Shown piece by piece: positions 37,423 to 47,199 of a DNA stretch of 64,000 nt; the stretch's first letter is position 1, and each line of letters begins with the position of its first letter. The position numbers were made by a program, and so were the translations under genes. Origin of the DNA: Candidatus Peribacteria bacterium (GTDB lineage Bacteria > Patescibacteriota > Gracilibacteria > UBA1369 > 2-02-FULL-48-14); contig CALRGE010000007.1 in assembly GCA_943357175.1 (NCBI GenBank), positions 19,346 through 83,345 of the forward strand, read 5' to 3'. Below the pieces are notes generated by a model, which saw nothing but the letters and a program-made list of their open reading frames with translations, was not told the DNA's origin and did no database searches.

Positions 37423-38925
37423 ATGAAATCCGCCCTTTTAGTACTCATTTCGCTTCTGGTTTTTGTCACCGCACCTACAACTTTTGCATTCACAGATGTG
37501 ACTACGCAAAATGATGAAGTTGCGATCAATTATTTGTTTAAAATAAAGATTGTAGAGGGCTATTCAGATATGACATTCAGACCAAGTACCTCAATAAACC
37601 GAGCAGAGCTTTTAAAGATTTTAGTGGAAAGTCGTGTGAATAATGTTTCCAGTGTTGGCAGCAATTGTTTTAAGGATGTTACTAACGATTGGTATGCCAA
37701 GTATGTTTGTTATGCAAAGGGGTAAGGATGGATTGAAGGTTACAGTGACGGTACATTCCGGCCATCGAAAAATATAAATCGTGCTGAGGCAATTGCGATG
37801 ATGTTTAAAGTTTATGAAGATAAAATAGATTTATATAATATTGAGAAAGATGAGGATGATCTTTACTTAGATGTTTCTGGTTCGGCTTGGTATCTTGATT
37901 ATTTGCAAATAGGTAAAGCTAGCGGAATACTTGCCCGCAAGAGCCATTTCTATCCTACAAATGAGATTAGTCGTGGCGATATATCTTCGGCTTTATATCG
38001 TTTGCTTACTTATTTAAAGCCTAAGGAAATTGTGGAGCCTGTGCCTGTTGTTGAAACGCCTGTAGAGCCACCTGTGGTGACAACACCTACTCCAGTTGTT
38101 GTGCCTACAAGTACTAATCCATTTAGTGGGGCGTCTTTATATGTTGACCCTTATTCAAAAGCTAAGTCGATTGCTGGCTTGGAAGAAATTGCTAGTCAGT
38201 CAACTGCCAGGTGGTTTGGAGATTGGAATAGTGATATAGAATCTTCTGTTAATTCTTATGTTACAACAGTTGCTAAGGCAGGAGCTTTGCCGGTTATGGT
38301 AATTTATAATATTCCTGGGCGAGATTGTGGAAGTTATTCTTCAGGTGGAAGCAGTGATGGTGATGATTACCGAAGCTGGGTTCAAAATTTTGCGAATGGT
38401 GTGGGAAGCAGGAAGGCGGTTGTTATTTTGGAACCTGATGCATTGCCACTTGATTGCCTTTATGCGAGCAGTGTTGAGCTTATGTCTGATGCTGTGGACA
38501 TTCTTAAGTCTAAACCGTCTATTTCAGTTTACTTGGATTCCGGTCACCCTAATTGGACATCTTCAACTGAGATGGCTCGTCGTTTGACATTGGCAAATGT
38601 TGAGAAGGCAGATGGTTTTGCACTAAATGTGTCGAATTTTTACACCACGGCTGAAAATATTGAATATGGAAAAAAGATTTCTGCTTTAGTCGGTGGAAAA
38701 CACTTCATTATTGATACAAGTAGAAATGGAAGTGGTTGGAATGGTGAGTGGTGCAATCCATCGGGAATGACTTTAGGGCAGAACCCTAGTACAAATACAG
38801 GTGAGGAGCTTGTGGATGCATATCTATGGGTGAAGCCTCCGGGAGAATCCGATGGAAATTGTAACGGTGGGCCGAATGCTGGTTCTTGGTGGCAAGAATA
38901 TGCATTTGATTTGCTTGCAAATTAG
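37423..38925 (+). pseudogene. SLH-domain protein fused to GH6 glycosidase, interrupted by in-frame TAA at 37723-37725
   Basis: ORFs 37405-37725 and 37798-38925 are in one frame; stop falls inside an SLH repeat (YVCYAKG*GWIEGYSDGTFRPSKNINRAEAIAM); GH6 motifs IPGRDCGSYSSGG, VVILEPDALPLDC, WVKPPGESDG, NGGPNAGSWWQEYA. Confidence 0.88.
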
Positions 38926-38970
38926 TTGTGCTTTGTTATAATCACTTGTAGGAATATTTAACAACAACAT

Positions 38971-41055
38971 ATGCAATTTCAATCTGTAAAGAAATGGATA
39001 TCTTTGGCGACAGTAACGTCACTTTTTGCTTTTACTTTTGCATATGCGGCAAGTTCATGGCCGGCTTCTTCGAGTGCAAGTAATATTGGCTCAGGAATCG
39101 CTGCACTTTACCCGACTTTTGAAGCAAGTGGAATTGCGTGGCACGCCGGAAGGAATCAAATGATTGTTGTTGGTGATGAAGGACAAGTTGTGACAATGAA
39201 TAAAGATGGAAGTGCTGTGACTTTATGGAGCTTTCCTGGAAAAGATTTAGAAGCAGTAGCGGTAGACCCAAATACTACAGAATATGTTTATTTGGCTGAT
39301 GAAGATGGTTATATTTATAAATTCAGCTTTTCTTCAGGAACAATCGTGCAAACTTGGGATGTTCGAGCTTATATTCCAGAAGTGGGAGGGAAGCTTGGAA
39401 TGGAAAGTTTGACTTATATGAATGGATATTTTTATGCCGGTAGTCAATCTGACGGGAAAATTAGCGTTTTTGATTTATCAGGCACGAGCGCTGTTGTGAA
39501 GGAGACTTTAGATTATGGGCTTGGAAATCCTCAAGATCTTTATTATGCCAGTGAGACTTCTGTTCTATATGCTCTTGGAAATGGACTTTTGCGTGAAATA
39601 AAGAATGGAGCAGTATCTGCCGAATATTCTTTACTTGGAAGTGGCCAAGAAGGTGTCACTCTTTTACCAGGGTGTCCTTCAAGTTCAACAACAATTTATA
39701 TTACCGAAGATTTAGGTGGAGCAGGTGTTAACGTAAAGACTTATACTGGATACCCGATCACATGTCCGGTAGCTGCTGAGCCGACTCCAGAACCAACTCC
39801 AGATCCAACTTTGTGGCCAGCTTCATCTTCTGCGACAAATTTGGGTGCGGGGATTTCTGCAATTTACCCAAGTTTTGAAGCCAGTGGATTAGTGTGGAAT
39901 GCTGGTGCTGGTAAATTTGTTGTGGCTGGTGATAACGGTCAGGTTGCAATTACAGATATTAATGGTGCTAATGCCGGAGTGTGGACGGTTGGTGGAGATT
40001 TAGAAGGTGTTACATACACAGGTGATGCATCTTATGTTTACTTGGGAAATGAAGATGGATATATCTATAAATTCAGTATGTCTTCGCATTCTATTGTTCA
40101 AACTTGGGATGTACGAAGTTTTATTACGATTTCATCAGGGAAGGGAATGGAAGGATTAACTTATGCTAATGGTTATTTCTATGCCGGAAGCCAGTCTGAT
40201 GGGAAAATTTCCGTTTTAGATTTATCAGGTACAAGTGCTTCACTTGTAGAAACTTTAAATTATAACTTGGGCACTCTTTCAGATATTTTTTATAGCAGTG
40301 AAGAAGATGCACTTTATATTGTAGCTAGCGGTTATTTATATACCGTGAAAGCTGGAGCTATTACTTCGACTTATGCGATTCCTGGAAGTATTCAAGAGGG
40401 CCTTACTTTTATTCCAGGATGTCCTGCATCAACAAATACAATTTATGTGACTGAGGATCATGGTGAAACCGGTGGAGTCTACTTTAAATCTTATGCTTCA
40501 TTCCCTGTGAATTGTGAGACTGTTGTACCTGTTGTTGTCGATCCTGATTCTGATGGAGATGGTGTTGCGGCTTCTTTAGATTGTGATGATACCGATGCTA
40601 CTGTTTCGTCTTATACAACTTTTTATAAAGACAACGACAAGGATACTTATGGTTATGAAGCCGCCTCACTTTGTAAGGCTAGCGCTCCTAGCGGTTATGT
40701 GACAAATAATTTAGATTTTGATGATACAAAGGGAATAGAGATTTACGGTGATAAGAAGGATAATGATGGTGATGGAACCGTTGATGAGGTTAATTATGTG
40801 TCTACAAATGGCTACCATCCTTATTACAGCCGGCTTGATCCAAGCCAATCATATTCCGGTTATATTAAATCTTACACCGGCTTGAATTACGGAGATTATC
40901 TTGTGAAATATGGTGATAATTCAACTTATAGATATTCTGCTTTTGATATAACCAGTAAGACGCTTAGTAAGGTTTCACCTCAAAGCGGCACTGCTTACTT
41001 TAAAATTACAAGTGGCTCTAACAGCAAGATTATTAATGCTTACACTGGGCTTTAG
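38971..41055 (+). CDS. Secreted beta-propeller protein with internally duplicated domain and MopE-like metal-binding motif
   Basis: Signal peptide; two copies of WPASSSA(S/T)N(I/L)G(S/A)GI(A/S)A(L/I)YP(T/S)FEASG...; DPDSDGDGVAASLDCDDTDATV. Confidence 0.8.
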   Translation: MQFQSVKKWISLATVTSLFAFTFAYAASSWPASSSASNIGSGIAALYPTFEASGIAWHAGRNQMIVVGDEGQVVTMNKDGSAVTLWSFPGKDLEAVAVDPNTTEYVYLADEDGYIYKFSFSSGTIVQTWDVRAYIPEVGGKLGMESLTYMNGYFYAGSQSDGKISVFDLSGTSAVVKETLDYGLGNPQDLYYASETSVLYALGNGLLREIKNGAVSAEYSLLGSGQEGVTLLPGCPSSSTTIYITEDLGGAGVNVKTYTGYPITCPVAAEPTPEPTPDPTLWPASSSATNLGAGISAIYPSFEASGLVWNAGAGKFVVAGDNGQVAITDINGANAGVWTVGGDLEGVTYTGDASYVYLGNEDGYIYKFSMSSHSIVQTWDVRSFITISSGKGMEGLTYANGYFYAGSQSDGKISVLDLSGTSASLVETLNYNLGTLSDIFYSSEEDALYIVASGYLYTVKAGAITSTYAIPGSIQEGLTFIPGCPASTNTIYVTEDHGETGGVYFKSYASFPVNCETVVPVVVDPDSDGDGVAASLDCDDTDATVSSYTTFYKDNDKDTYGYEAASLCKASAPSGYVTNNLDFDDTKGIEIYGDKKDNDGDGTVDEVNYVSTNGYHPYYSRLDPSQSYSGYIKSYTGLNYGDYLVKYGDNSTYRYSAFDITSKTLSKVSPQSGTAYFKITSGSNSKIINAYTGL

Positions 41056-41082
41056 CATTTATTACTAATTTCTATTATCTCT

Positions 41083-41111
41083 AAAATAGGGCTTCGTATC
41101 GGCTCTATTTT
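41083..41111 (+). terminator. Rho-independent terminator
   Basis: AAAATAGGGCttcgtatcgGCTCTATTTT. Confidence 0.6.
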
Positions 41112-41147
41112 ATGTTATAATATCAGTGTTAATTAATTTTTATTACG

Positions 41148-41876
41148 ATGCCAGATGGGAAAAATGACGTGATTGATCAAAATCCATTTGATGATGAACG
41201 TACTTTAATAACGGAGTTGCCTAAGGCGAGGGATGAAGATGAAGTGAATCCGCTTAGATTGGATGCACGTGCTTTGGCTATGCAATTTAGGGATGCAGAG
41301 TATGTTGCTGCGATTGCGAAAAAAGCGCGTGGCCCACATAATCGTGCACGAATTCCGAAAGTGATGGAAGCTTTGTCTGATGCTTTGGAAAAACTTTCAT
41401 TTTCAAATGCAAATAATATTGAACAGAATTTGAATGAATTTGAGGGTGTTTTTAAAAGCGAGATGCGAAATTTTGTTAAAGTAAAAGGTGCATTACCGAA
41501 ATATTTACAGGAACTTATTAGTAATCCGATTTCATCGCTTCTTGAAAAATTAAGAGATTCAATGTTGCCGCATACTGTCGTTGCAACTCATCAAGAGCAT
41601 GTGGCAGAGGAAGTTAAAGAAACAATTGTTGAAAGAGATTATCATGCTGAACTTGATAAGTGCCAATGGGAGATTCTCAAATTTGATTTTGAACAAAAGC
41701 CTGATATTGAAAAATTTGAAAGTACTTATGCCGATTTGGAGTTTTTAATTGCTGAGCTTGAGAAGAGGGGGAATTTGGATAAATTCAAGGATAGACTTGC
41801 TCATGAGAAACATAATTTCGGGAGATACAAAAATATGTCTAGCTCTTTGCTGATTTTAAAAAAGAGATATTCTTAG
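41148..41876 (+). CDS. Hypothetical helical protein
   Basis: 242 aa long ORF. Confidence 0.6.
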   Translation: MPDGKNDVIDQNPFDDERTLITELPKARDEDEVNPLRLDARALAMQFRDAEYVAAIAKKARGPHNRARIPKVMEALSDALEKLSFSNANNIEQNLNEFEGVFKSEMRNFVKVKGALPKYLQELISNPISSLLEKLRDSMLPHTVVATHQEHVAEEVKETIVERDYHAELDKCQWEILKFDFEQKPDIEKFESTYADLEFLIAELEKRGNLDKFKDRLAHEKHNFGRYKNMSSSLLILKKRYS

Positions 41877-41880
41877 TGAA

Positions 41881-43176
41881 ATGATTTTTACTGCTGAACC
41901 CGAGTTTTTTCTTTCCGATGGTAGAAAAAATCAAGCATCTGATGTGAAAGAATTAACAGATTCCACAAGGATTAAGGCCAAACTTTTAGCTAGTTTGAAA
42001 CAAAGAACTAGTTCTGAAATTGTGCGAATCGAACTTGAGATTGAAAATTACAAGGCAATTTTAAATGACCCGAAAAAAGAAGCTGTACATGAACGTGTTA
42101 GGAGGCAAGTCAATTTAAGAAGTGAACGTTTGTTTGATTTGCAGTCTAAAATTGCAGAATCGGAATTGAACTTTAAAACAGGTAAAGATGCTTTGATTAA
42201 GACTCTTGAAGCAAATGAATCGGCTGTGCCGGAGCAAAGAGACGAGAAAATCAATGCTGAGGCAAGAAAATTTCTTGAAGATTTAGATAAACCAAATGAA
42301 ATCATTATGCCAATTAAGCAGCTCACTCATGAAGAGGCTCATCAAATAATGATTACTGAAGGTATATTTAAAGAAGGGAATGGATGGCATGAAGCAATTG
42401 ATGATCTTCTTAAAGAATATGATTTGAATTGTGGAGAGGGTATCAACTACAACCTTGATTTGTTGCTTGCGATGGGAATTTCTCATTACGCCGAGGCTCC
42501 TTTCGCTTTAATTGGAAGCAAGGAAGATTTGAAGGGAATTTGGCTCGTGTTTTTTAGGAAATGTGCAAGAGAGCAGAGATGGTCAAAAGCTGTGAAGCCA
42601 AAAGAAAATAATGTCGCTCCAATTTCTGCCTTTAAAAAGGGTGTTAACAAAATTGGTAAGATTGGTGCTTTCGCAGGGCTTATGGCGACTGCTTTCATTT
42701 CACAAGGTCACAAAGTTGATCTTCATAATAATAAGCCTGTTATGGTTGAGATGGATTCTAAGCCTGATGATAAAGCTCAGGTGAAATCCGCCATAGTTTC
42801 AGAAAATAAAAATGAAAAAATTATACCCGTTTATGAAGATATGCCTGTCTGGGATTATGTTAAGAAATTGAATTCATCAGTGACTATGGTTGAAGTTTTG
42901 TCTGATTCAAGAGTGAGCGAATATTTAGATAAAAATAGTTCTGTTAAATTTGATAGCAAAATTGCATTCGCTTCTATTAAGAGTGAACTTTTGGAAGAGG
43001 GCGGATTTAAAGGTGCTTTTGAAATGGCTCCTGACGCAACAACAATTAATGAATATTTATCGGCAATAAAAGATCCAAATTTAGCAGCGAGAATGAAGGC
43101 TGAATTTCAAATGTTTGGTTTGAAAAATCCTGCTGAATTGAACTCTATTGTGAAGGGAGTTGTTGCAGGTGAATAA
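41881..43176 (+). CDS. Hypothetical coiled-coil protein with one possible TM
   Basis: 431 aa; N-terminal coiled coil; IGKIGAFAGLMATAFIS. Confidence 0.6.
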   Translation: MIFTAEPEFFLSDGRKNQASDVKELTDSTRIKAKLLASLKQRTSSEIVRIELEIENYKAILNDPKKEAVHERVRRQVNLRSERLFDLQSKIAESELNFKTGKDALIKTLEANESAVPEQRDEKINAEARKFLEDLDKPNEIIMPIKQLTHEEAHQIMITEGIFKEGNGWHEAIDDLLKEYDLNCGEGINYNLDLLLAMGISHYAEAPFALIGSKEDLKGIWLVFFRKCAREQRWSKAVKPKENNVAPISAFKKGVNKIGKIGAFAGLMATAFISQGHKVDLHNNKPVMVEMDSKPDDKAQVKSAIVSENKNEKIIPVYEDMPVWDYVKKLNSSVTMVEVLSDSRVSEYLDKNSSVKFDSKIAFASIKSELLEEGGFKGAFEMAPDATTINEYLSAIKDPNLAARMKAEFQMFGLKNPAELNSIVKGVVAGE

Positions 43177-43968
43177 CTAAGCGCTTAATATTTTGTCTTG
43201 TAATTTGACAGGTAAAAATGGGAAGACATATTTTATGTATGTGTAAATTCGTGGTGTTGGATTATGTGCGCGAGGATGTTTTGCTTTCACGATTGAGAAT
43301 AAATCTTTAGCAGCGACATCTACACTATATGAACGTGAAGGAAGTGTTTCGTCACGTTTTTTCCAGTTTTCTAATGATGCGGCGAAGAGAGAATTTTTTG
43401 TGAGCCAATCAAATTTGCTTGCGGCCATTCCTTCATTGAAGCCGGTGTAAATTAGCCCTGGTTCAAGGCTGGCAACTTCTACATTGAATGGTTTCAGTTC
43501 CATACGCATTGCATCAGCCAATGCTTCCAGCGCATGCTTTGTTGCACAATAAGCACCTAGAGTTGAAACAGTCACAAAACCAGCCATTGAAGATACAAAA
43601 ATCAAACGACCATGCCGACGTTTTGCCATAACTTTTCCAAAACCCTGAGCGAGTAAAATTGTGCTGAAAACATTTATTTCGAAAACTTTTCTGATTCTAT
43701 CTTCTGGTTGTTCAATTAGAGGTCCTGATTCTCCGTGGCCTGCATTTAAAATTATGATGTCGGTTTTGTGCGCGAATTTTTTTATAATTTCTTCCCGGAT
43801 GGCTGGTTTTGTTAAATCGCCTGCAATCCACTCAACATTTTTTGGAAGGCCGGCGGCTTCTTTTTCGTAATGTATCGCGGCAATAATTTTATAGCCGGCA
43901 TTGTGCGCAAGCTTTAAAGTTGAGAGTCCGATCCCTGTTCCTGCCCCTGTAATTAGTACGGTTTTCAT
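43177..43968 (-). CDS. Short-chain dehydrogenase/reductase
   Basis: VLITGAGTGIGLSTLKLA; ILNAGHGE; YCATKHALEALADAMRMEL. Confidence 0.93.
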   Translation of the reverse strand: MKTVLITGAGTGIGLSTLKLAHNAGYKIIAAIHYEKEAAGLPKNVEWIAGDLTKPAIREEIIKKFAHKTDIIILNAGHGESGPLIEQPEDRIRKVFEINVFSTILLAQGFGKVMAKRRHGRLIFVSSMAGFVTVSTLGAYCATKHALEALADAMRMELKPFNVEVASLEPGLIYTGFNEGMAASKFDWLTKNSLFAASLENWKKRDETLPSRSYSVDVAAKDLFSIVKAKHPRAHNPTPRIYTYIKYVFPFLPVKLQDKILSA

Positions 43969-44059
43969 GATTTGGTAATTTTTATGTAATATCTTGCCTA
44001 CTTGTACGTCTCATTTACTGGGTATACAATATCCTATTAGTAATTTAACCCAAAGTTTT

Positions 44060-46291
44060 ATGAAGAAGTTCTTAGTATTACTGGCCTCGGTAACATATTT
44101 GTTATCGTTTAATACCGCTCTCGCTGCTTCCACTCAGAGCACGATTGTTAAAGATAATGAGAGCCATAACGCATTTCCAGACGGAGTTTATTTTGATTAT
44201 GTTATAGATAATGATCAAACGGATGCTGCGGCAGACACAACAAGTGGAGATGTTTATCTTCCGGAAGAAGTGAACTCAGTGTTTGGAACTTCATATCTAT
44301 ATGTTGGATCAAATGCTGTATTTGATTCAATTCTATTTGATATTTCAAGCGCCGGTTCATCATCAAGAATTTGTGCGACCATCGCTTGTAAACATTATAA
44401 TTTAGAATATTACAACGGCGTGAGTTCTTCATGGGAATCTTTAGACTATACAGATAACACAAATAATCTTAAAACTACCGGGCAGAATTCTTGGGATTTT
44501 ACAGCCCCAAGTGCTTGGGATGATGACTCAAACACAAAAACGACTATAAATTCACAAACATTATACTGGGTTAGATTAAGTGCTTATTCAAGTACCAATG
44601 TTTCCACTGCTGCAAATGCTAAAGCATTAGCTCTAAGCTCTTATAATTACCAACTTACAGTCACAGACCAATTGGGTAATGCATTGACTGGATTGTTAGA
44701 TGCCGACCACTATGTTACTGGTGGAACAGCCAATGATATTTCAGATGAAAGAGACCTGGGTTCTGGAGTTTATCAATTCGGTCTTGATGAGGCTCAATCA
44801 GATTCCAATTATAATTTTCATGTGGACATGGATGGTTATGTTGAGGAGTCATTTGCTACAGGTGTTGTGTCTACAGTACTTAAATCAGCCTCAAATTCTT
44901 TGAATTTTACACATAAGATTAATGTGCAAAATGCCATTGGAATGGCTATTGCTCCTGATTCTGTTTATGTTGATGTCACTTCGCCTTCTGTTGCGACCGT
45001 TGTTTGTACAATTTCTGATACACATGCTTATTGTCCACTTACAACTTTGCAAGATGGTTCAAGTACAACAGTTACAGTAATAAAAAGCGGATATCTAAGC
45101 AAAACAGTATCTTTATCAGATGATAGATCTTCTCATGCTGAATCACAGGCTTCTACTACTGTGAAATTGAGCTTAACACCTACAACTTCAAGCTCAGTTG
45201 GCTATGTGTCTATTGATGTTGGAAATGAAAATGGGGATGCATTTAAGTATTTAACTCAGTCAAATTTTAGTATTTCAGGTGGTACAGATAATACGATTTA
45301 TGGATTTACTAATAATGGTGATGGGAAGTATGTGATTACACTTGAATCAGCTAACTCAGACAACGATTATGATATTGCTATAACAAGAGATGCTTATGTT
45401 GGAATTACAATTTCGACAGGTAGTCTTGTTACTAGCTCAACAACATCTTTAGATGTTTCATTTATGGAGTATGCATATAAAGTTAGAGTAAAAGATACTG
45501 ACGGAAATTATCTTTTCGATGCAGTTGTAAATTCTGGTGATGCATTTGGAATAACTTGTGAATACATCAGTTCTGGTTATTACGGATGTGCAAATCCATT
45601 AGCTCATTCTGATCTTGGAGTTCGTGTTTATGTGCCAACTTATGTTATTGAATATGATGAATTCTCTTCAGATAGAGTTTATTCAACTGATGCACAAATT
45701 ACGCTAACTGTTGAGTTAGAAAAGAAAGATGCTGGGACAGATTGTGAAGTACCTTTCGACGATATTTTTGGTCACTGGGCTGAACCTTATGTTCAAGAAC
45801 TTTATTGCCGTGATGTTGTAGATGGTCGTGATTCAGATAGTTTCGTTCCTTCTGATAACATGACTCGAGCTGAATTCTTGAAGGTTGCATTATTAAATGC
45901 CGGTTATACTGTGGATGGAGATGCTGGTGAAGATTTCTCTGATGTGAGCTCTGGTGACTGGTATTATGAATATGTTTCATACGGAGCTGATAAAGGTTTC
46001 ATTGAAGGCTACAGTGACGGAACTTTTATGCCAAATGCAGACATTAATAGAGCTGAGGCTTTGGTTATTTTAATGAGAATTGCTGGTGTTACATCTTATG
46101 ATGTGAGTTCAAGTGATGTGGCATTTAGCGATGTTTCATCAACAGATTGGTTCGCATATGCAATTGTTACTGCCAGCGACAAAGATATTGTAGAAGGTTA
46201 TGAAACAGGTGGTTTTGAACCTGGTAATAACATCACTCGTGCTGAAGTTTCAGCAATGGCTGTGCGAACTCATGATGCATATTATGAATAG
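44060..46291 (+). CDS. Surface protein with three C-terminal SLH domains (paralogue of 18035-20254)
   Basis: Signal peptide MKKFLVLLASVTYLLSFNTALAA; FDDIFGHWAEPYVQELYCRDVVDGR.. plus two SLH repeats. Start moved from 43994. Confidence 0.9.
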   Translation: MKKFLVLLASVTYLLSFNTALAASTQSTIVKDNESHNAFPDGVYFDYVIDNDQTDAAADTTSGDVYLPEEVNSVFGTSYLYVGSNAVFDSILFDISSAGSSSRICATIACKHYNLEYYNGVSSSWESLDYTDNTNNLKTTGQNSWDFTAPSAWDDDSNTKTTINSQTLYWVRLSAYSSTNVSTAANAKALALSSYNYQLTVTDQLGNALTGLLDADHYVTGGTANDISDERDLGSGVYQFGLDEAQSDSNYNFHVDMDGYVEESFATGVVSTVLKSASNSLNFTHKINVQNAIGMAIAPDSVYVDVTSPSVATVVCTISDTHAYCPLTTLQDGSSTTVTVIKSGYLSKTVSLSDDRSSHAESQASTTVKLSLTPTTSSSVGYVSIDVGNENGDAFKYLTQSNFSISGGTDNTIYGFTNNGDGKYVITLESANSDNDYDIAITRDAYVGITISTGSLVTSSTTSLDVSFMEYAYKVRVKDTDGNYLFDAVVNSGDAFGITCEYISSGYYGCANPLAHSDLGVRVYVPTYVIEYDEFSSDRVYSTDAQITLTVELEKKDAGTDCEVPFDDIFGHWAEPYVQELYCRDVVDGRDSDSFVPSDNMTRAEFLKVALLNAGYTVDGDAGEDFSDVSSGDWYYEYVSYGADKGFIEGYSDGTFMPNADINRAEALVILMRIAGVTSYDVSSSDVAFSDVSSTDWFAYAIVTASDKDIVEGYETGGFEPGNNITRAEVSAMAVRTHDAYYE

Positions 46292-46314
46292 GCCTAAGCC
46301 ATTAAGCTAGTCTA

Positions 46315-46345
46315 TAAAAACCGCTTCTATATGAGGCGGTTTTTA
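46315..46345 (+). terminator. Rho-independent terminator
   Basis: AAAAACCGCtTCtatatGAgGCGGTTTTT. Confidence 0.75.
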
Positions 46346-46382
46346 TGTATGATTGTCCTGCTTAATAATTAATCAGTAAAAT

Positions 46383-47096
46383 ATGAAAAGCAAAACAGGG
46401 TTAGTAGTTGCAGGCTTGCTTGTTGTGGGCATTGCAGCCGGTGCAGTTTTTTACGCCAATGGTGGTGATTTACAGGGGCGAATGGGTAAAAAGCCCAAGT
46501 CAGGAACCGGTGTAGTTGTTGACACAACTTTACCTGATTTAAGGCCTGATATTGCTATGACGAATTTGACTGTTACCGGTAACGGAGTGATTGATTCTTC
46601 AGGTGTGGTTATCAGTGCTGACCTTACATTTACAGGTACTTGTGGATTGCAAGATAATGGTCCTAATGCGGTTTCTGGAACTCAGAGTACTGATTGCAGT
46701 TTTAATTTACCTTCATTGGATTCTACTACAGTGCTTAGCGTAGCTAGTGGGAATCTTAGCGGAGAAATTTCTATGGCAGGAGGTGATTCAGTGGAATTTG
46801 AGGCTTCAGGTGCTCTCGATTCAACTTCAGTATCTGATTATATAATGTTTTTACAGCCATTGCATGATACTTTCATGAGTAAAATCATAGCAGAATATGG
46901 AATTGATACTGGCATGACTATTAGTGAAATTGATGAATTTAATAATAAATTTAAACAAGATCTAACTGTAGATGGTAGTGCAATTGTTTGGACGAATGAA
47001 GATGGTTCAACTGATGAAACTGCAGGAAATGTAGAGCCACCGGAATCAGAGGAAAAAGTAGAGGAAGCAACAACTGAAGCAGAGCCAGCGGTTTAA
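46383..47096 (+). CDS. Membrane-anchored secreted protein with LQGRM motif
   Basis: MKSKTGLVVAGLLVVGIAAGAVFYANGGDLQGRMGKKPKSGTG; beta-rich ectodomain; acidic tail. Confidence 0.7.
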   Translation: MKSKTGLVVAGLLVVGIAAGAVFYANGGDLQGRMGKKPKSGTGVVVDTTLPDLRPDIAMTNLTVTGNGVIDSSGVVISADLTFTGTCGLQDNGPNAVSGTQSTDCSFNLPSLDSTTVLSVASGNLSGEISMAGGDSVEFEASGALDSTSVSDYIMFLQPLHDTFMSKIIAEYGIDTGMTISEIDEFNNKFKQDLTVDGSAIVWTNEDGSTDETAGNVEPPESEEKVEEATTEAEPAV

Positions 47097-47112
47097 TAAG
47101 GTTTTTTTAAAG

Positions 47113-47150
47113 AAACCGTCTCTATGTAATATTTTGAGGCGGTTTTTTTT
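47113..47150 (+). terminator. Rho-independent terminator
   Basis: AAACCGTCTC...GAGGCGGTTTTTTTT. Confidence 0.7.
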
Positions 47151-47199
47151 GTTGATTAGGATTTATATAAAAGATAGACTAAGCTTAATAAAATAAATT

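Noticed and set aside
37723-37725. TAA reassigned as a sense codon genome-wide
   Set aside because: Many intact genes end in TAA at the expected C-terminus, so a local mutation, error or readthrough is more likely.
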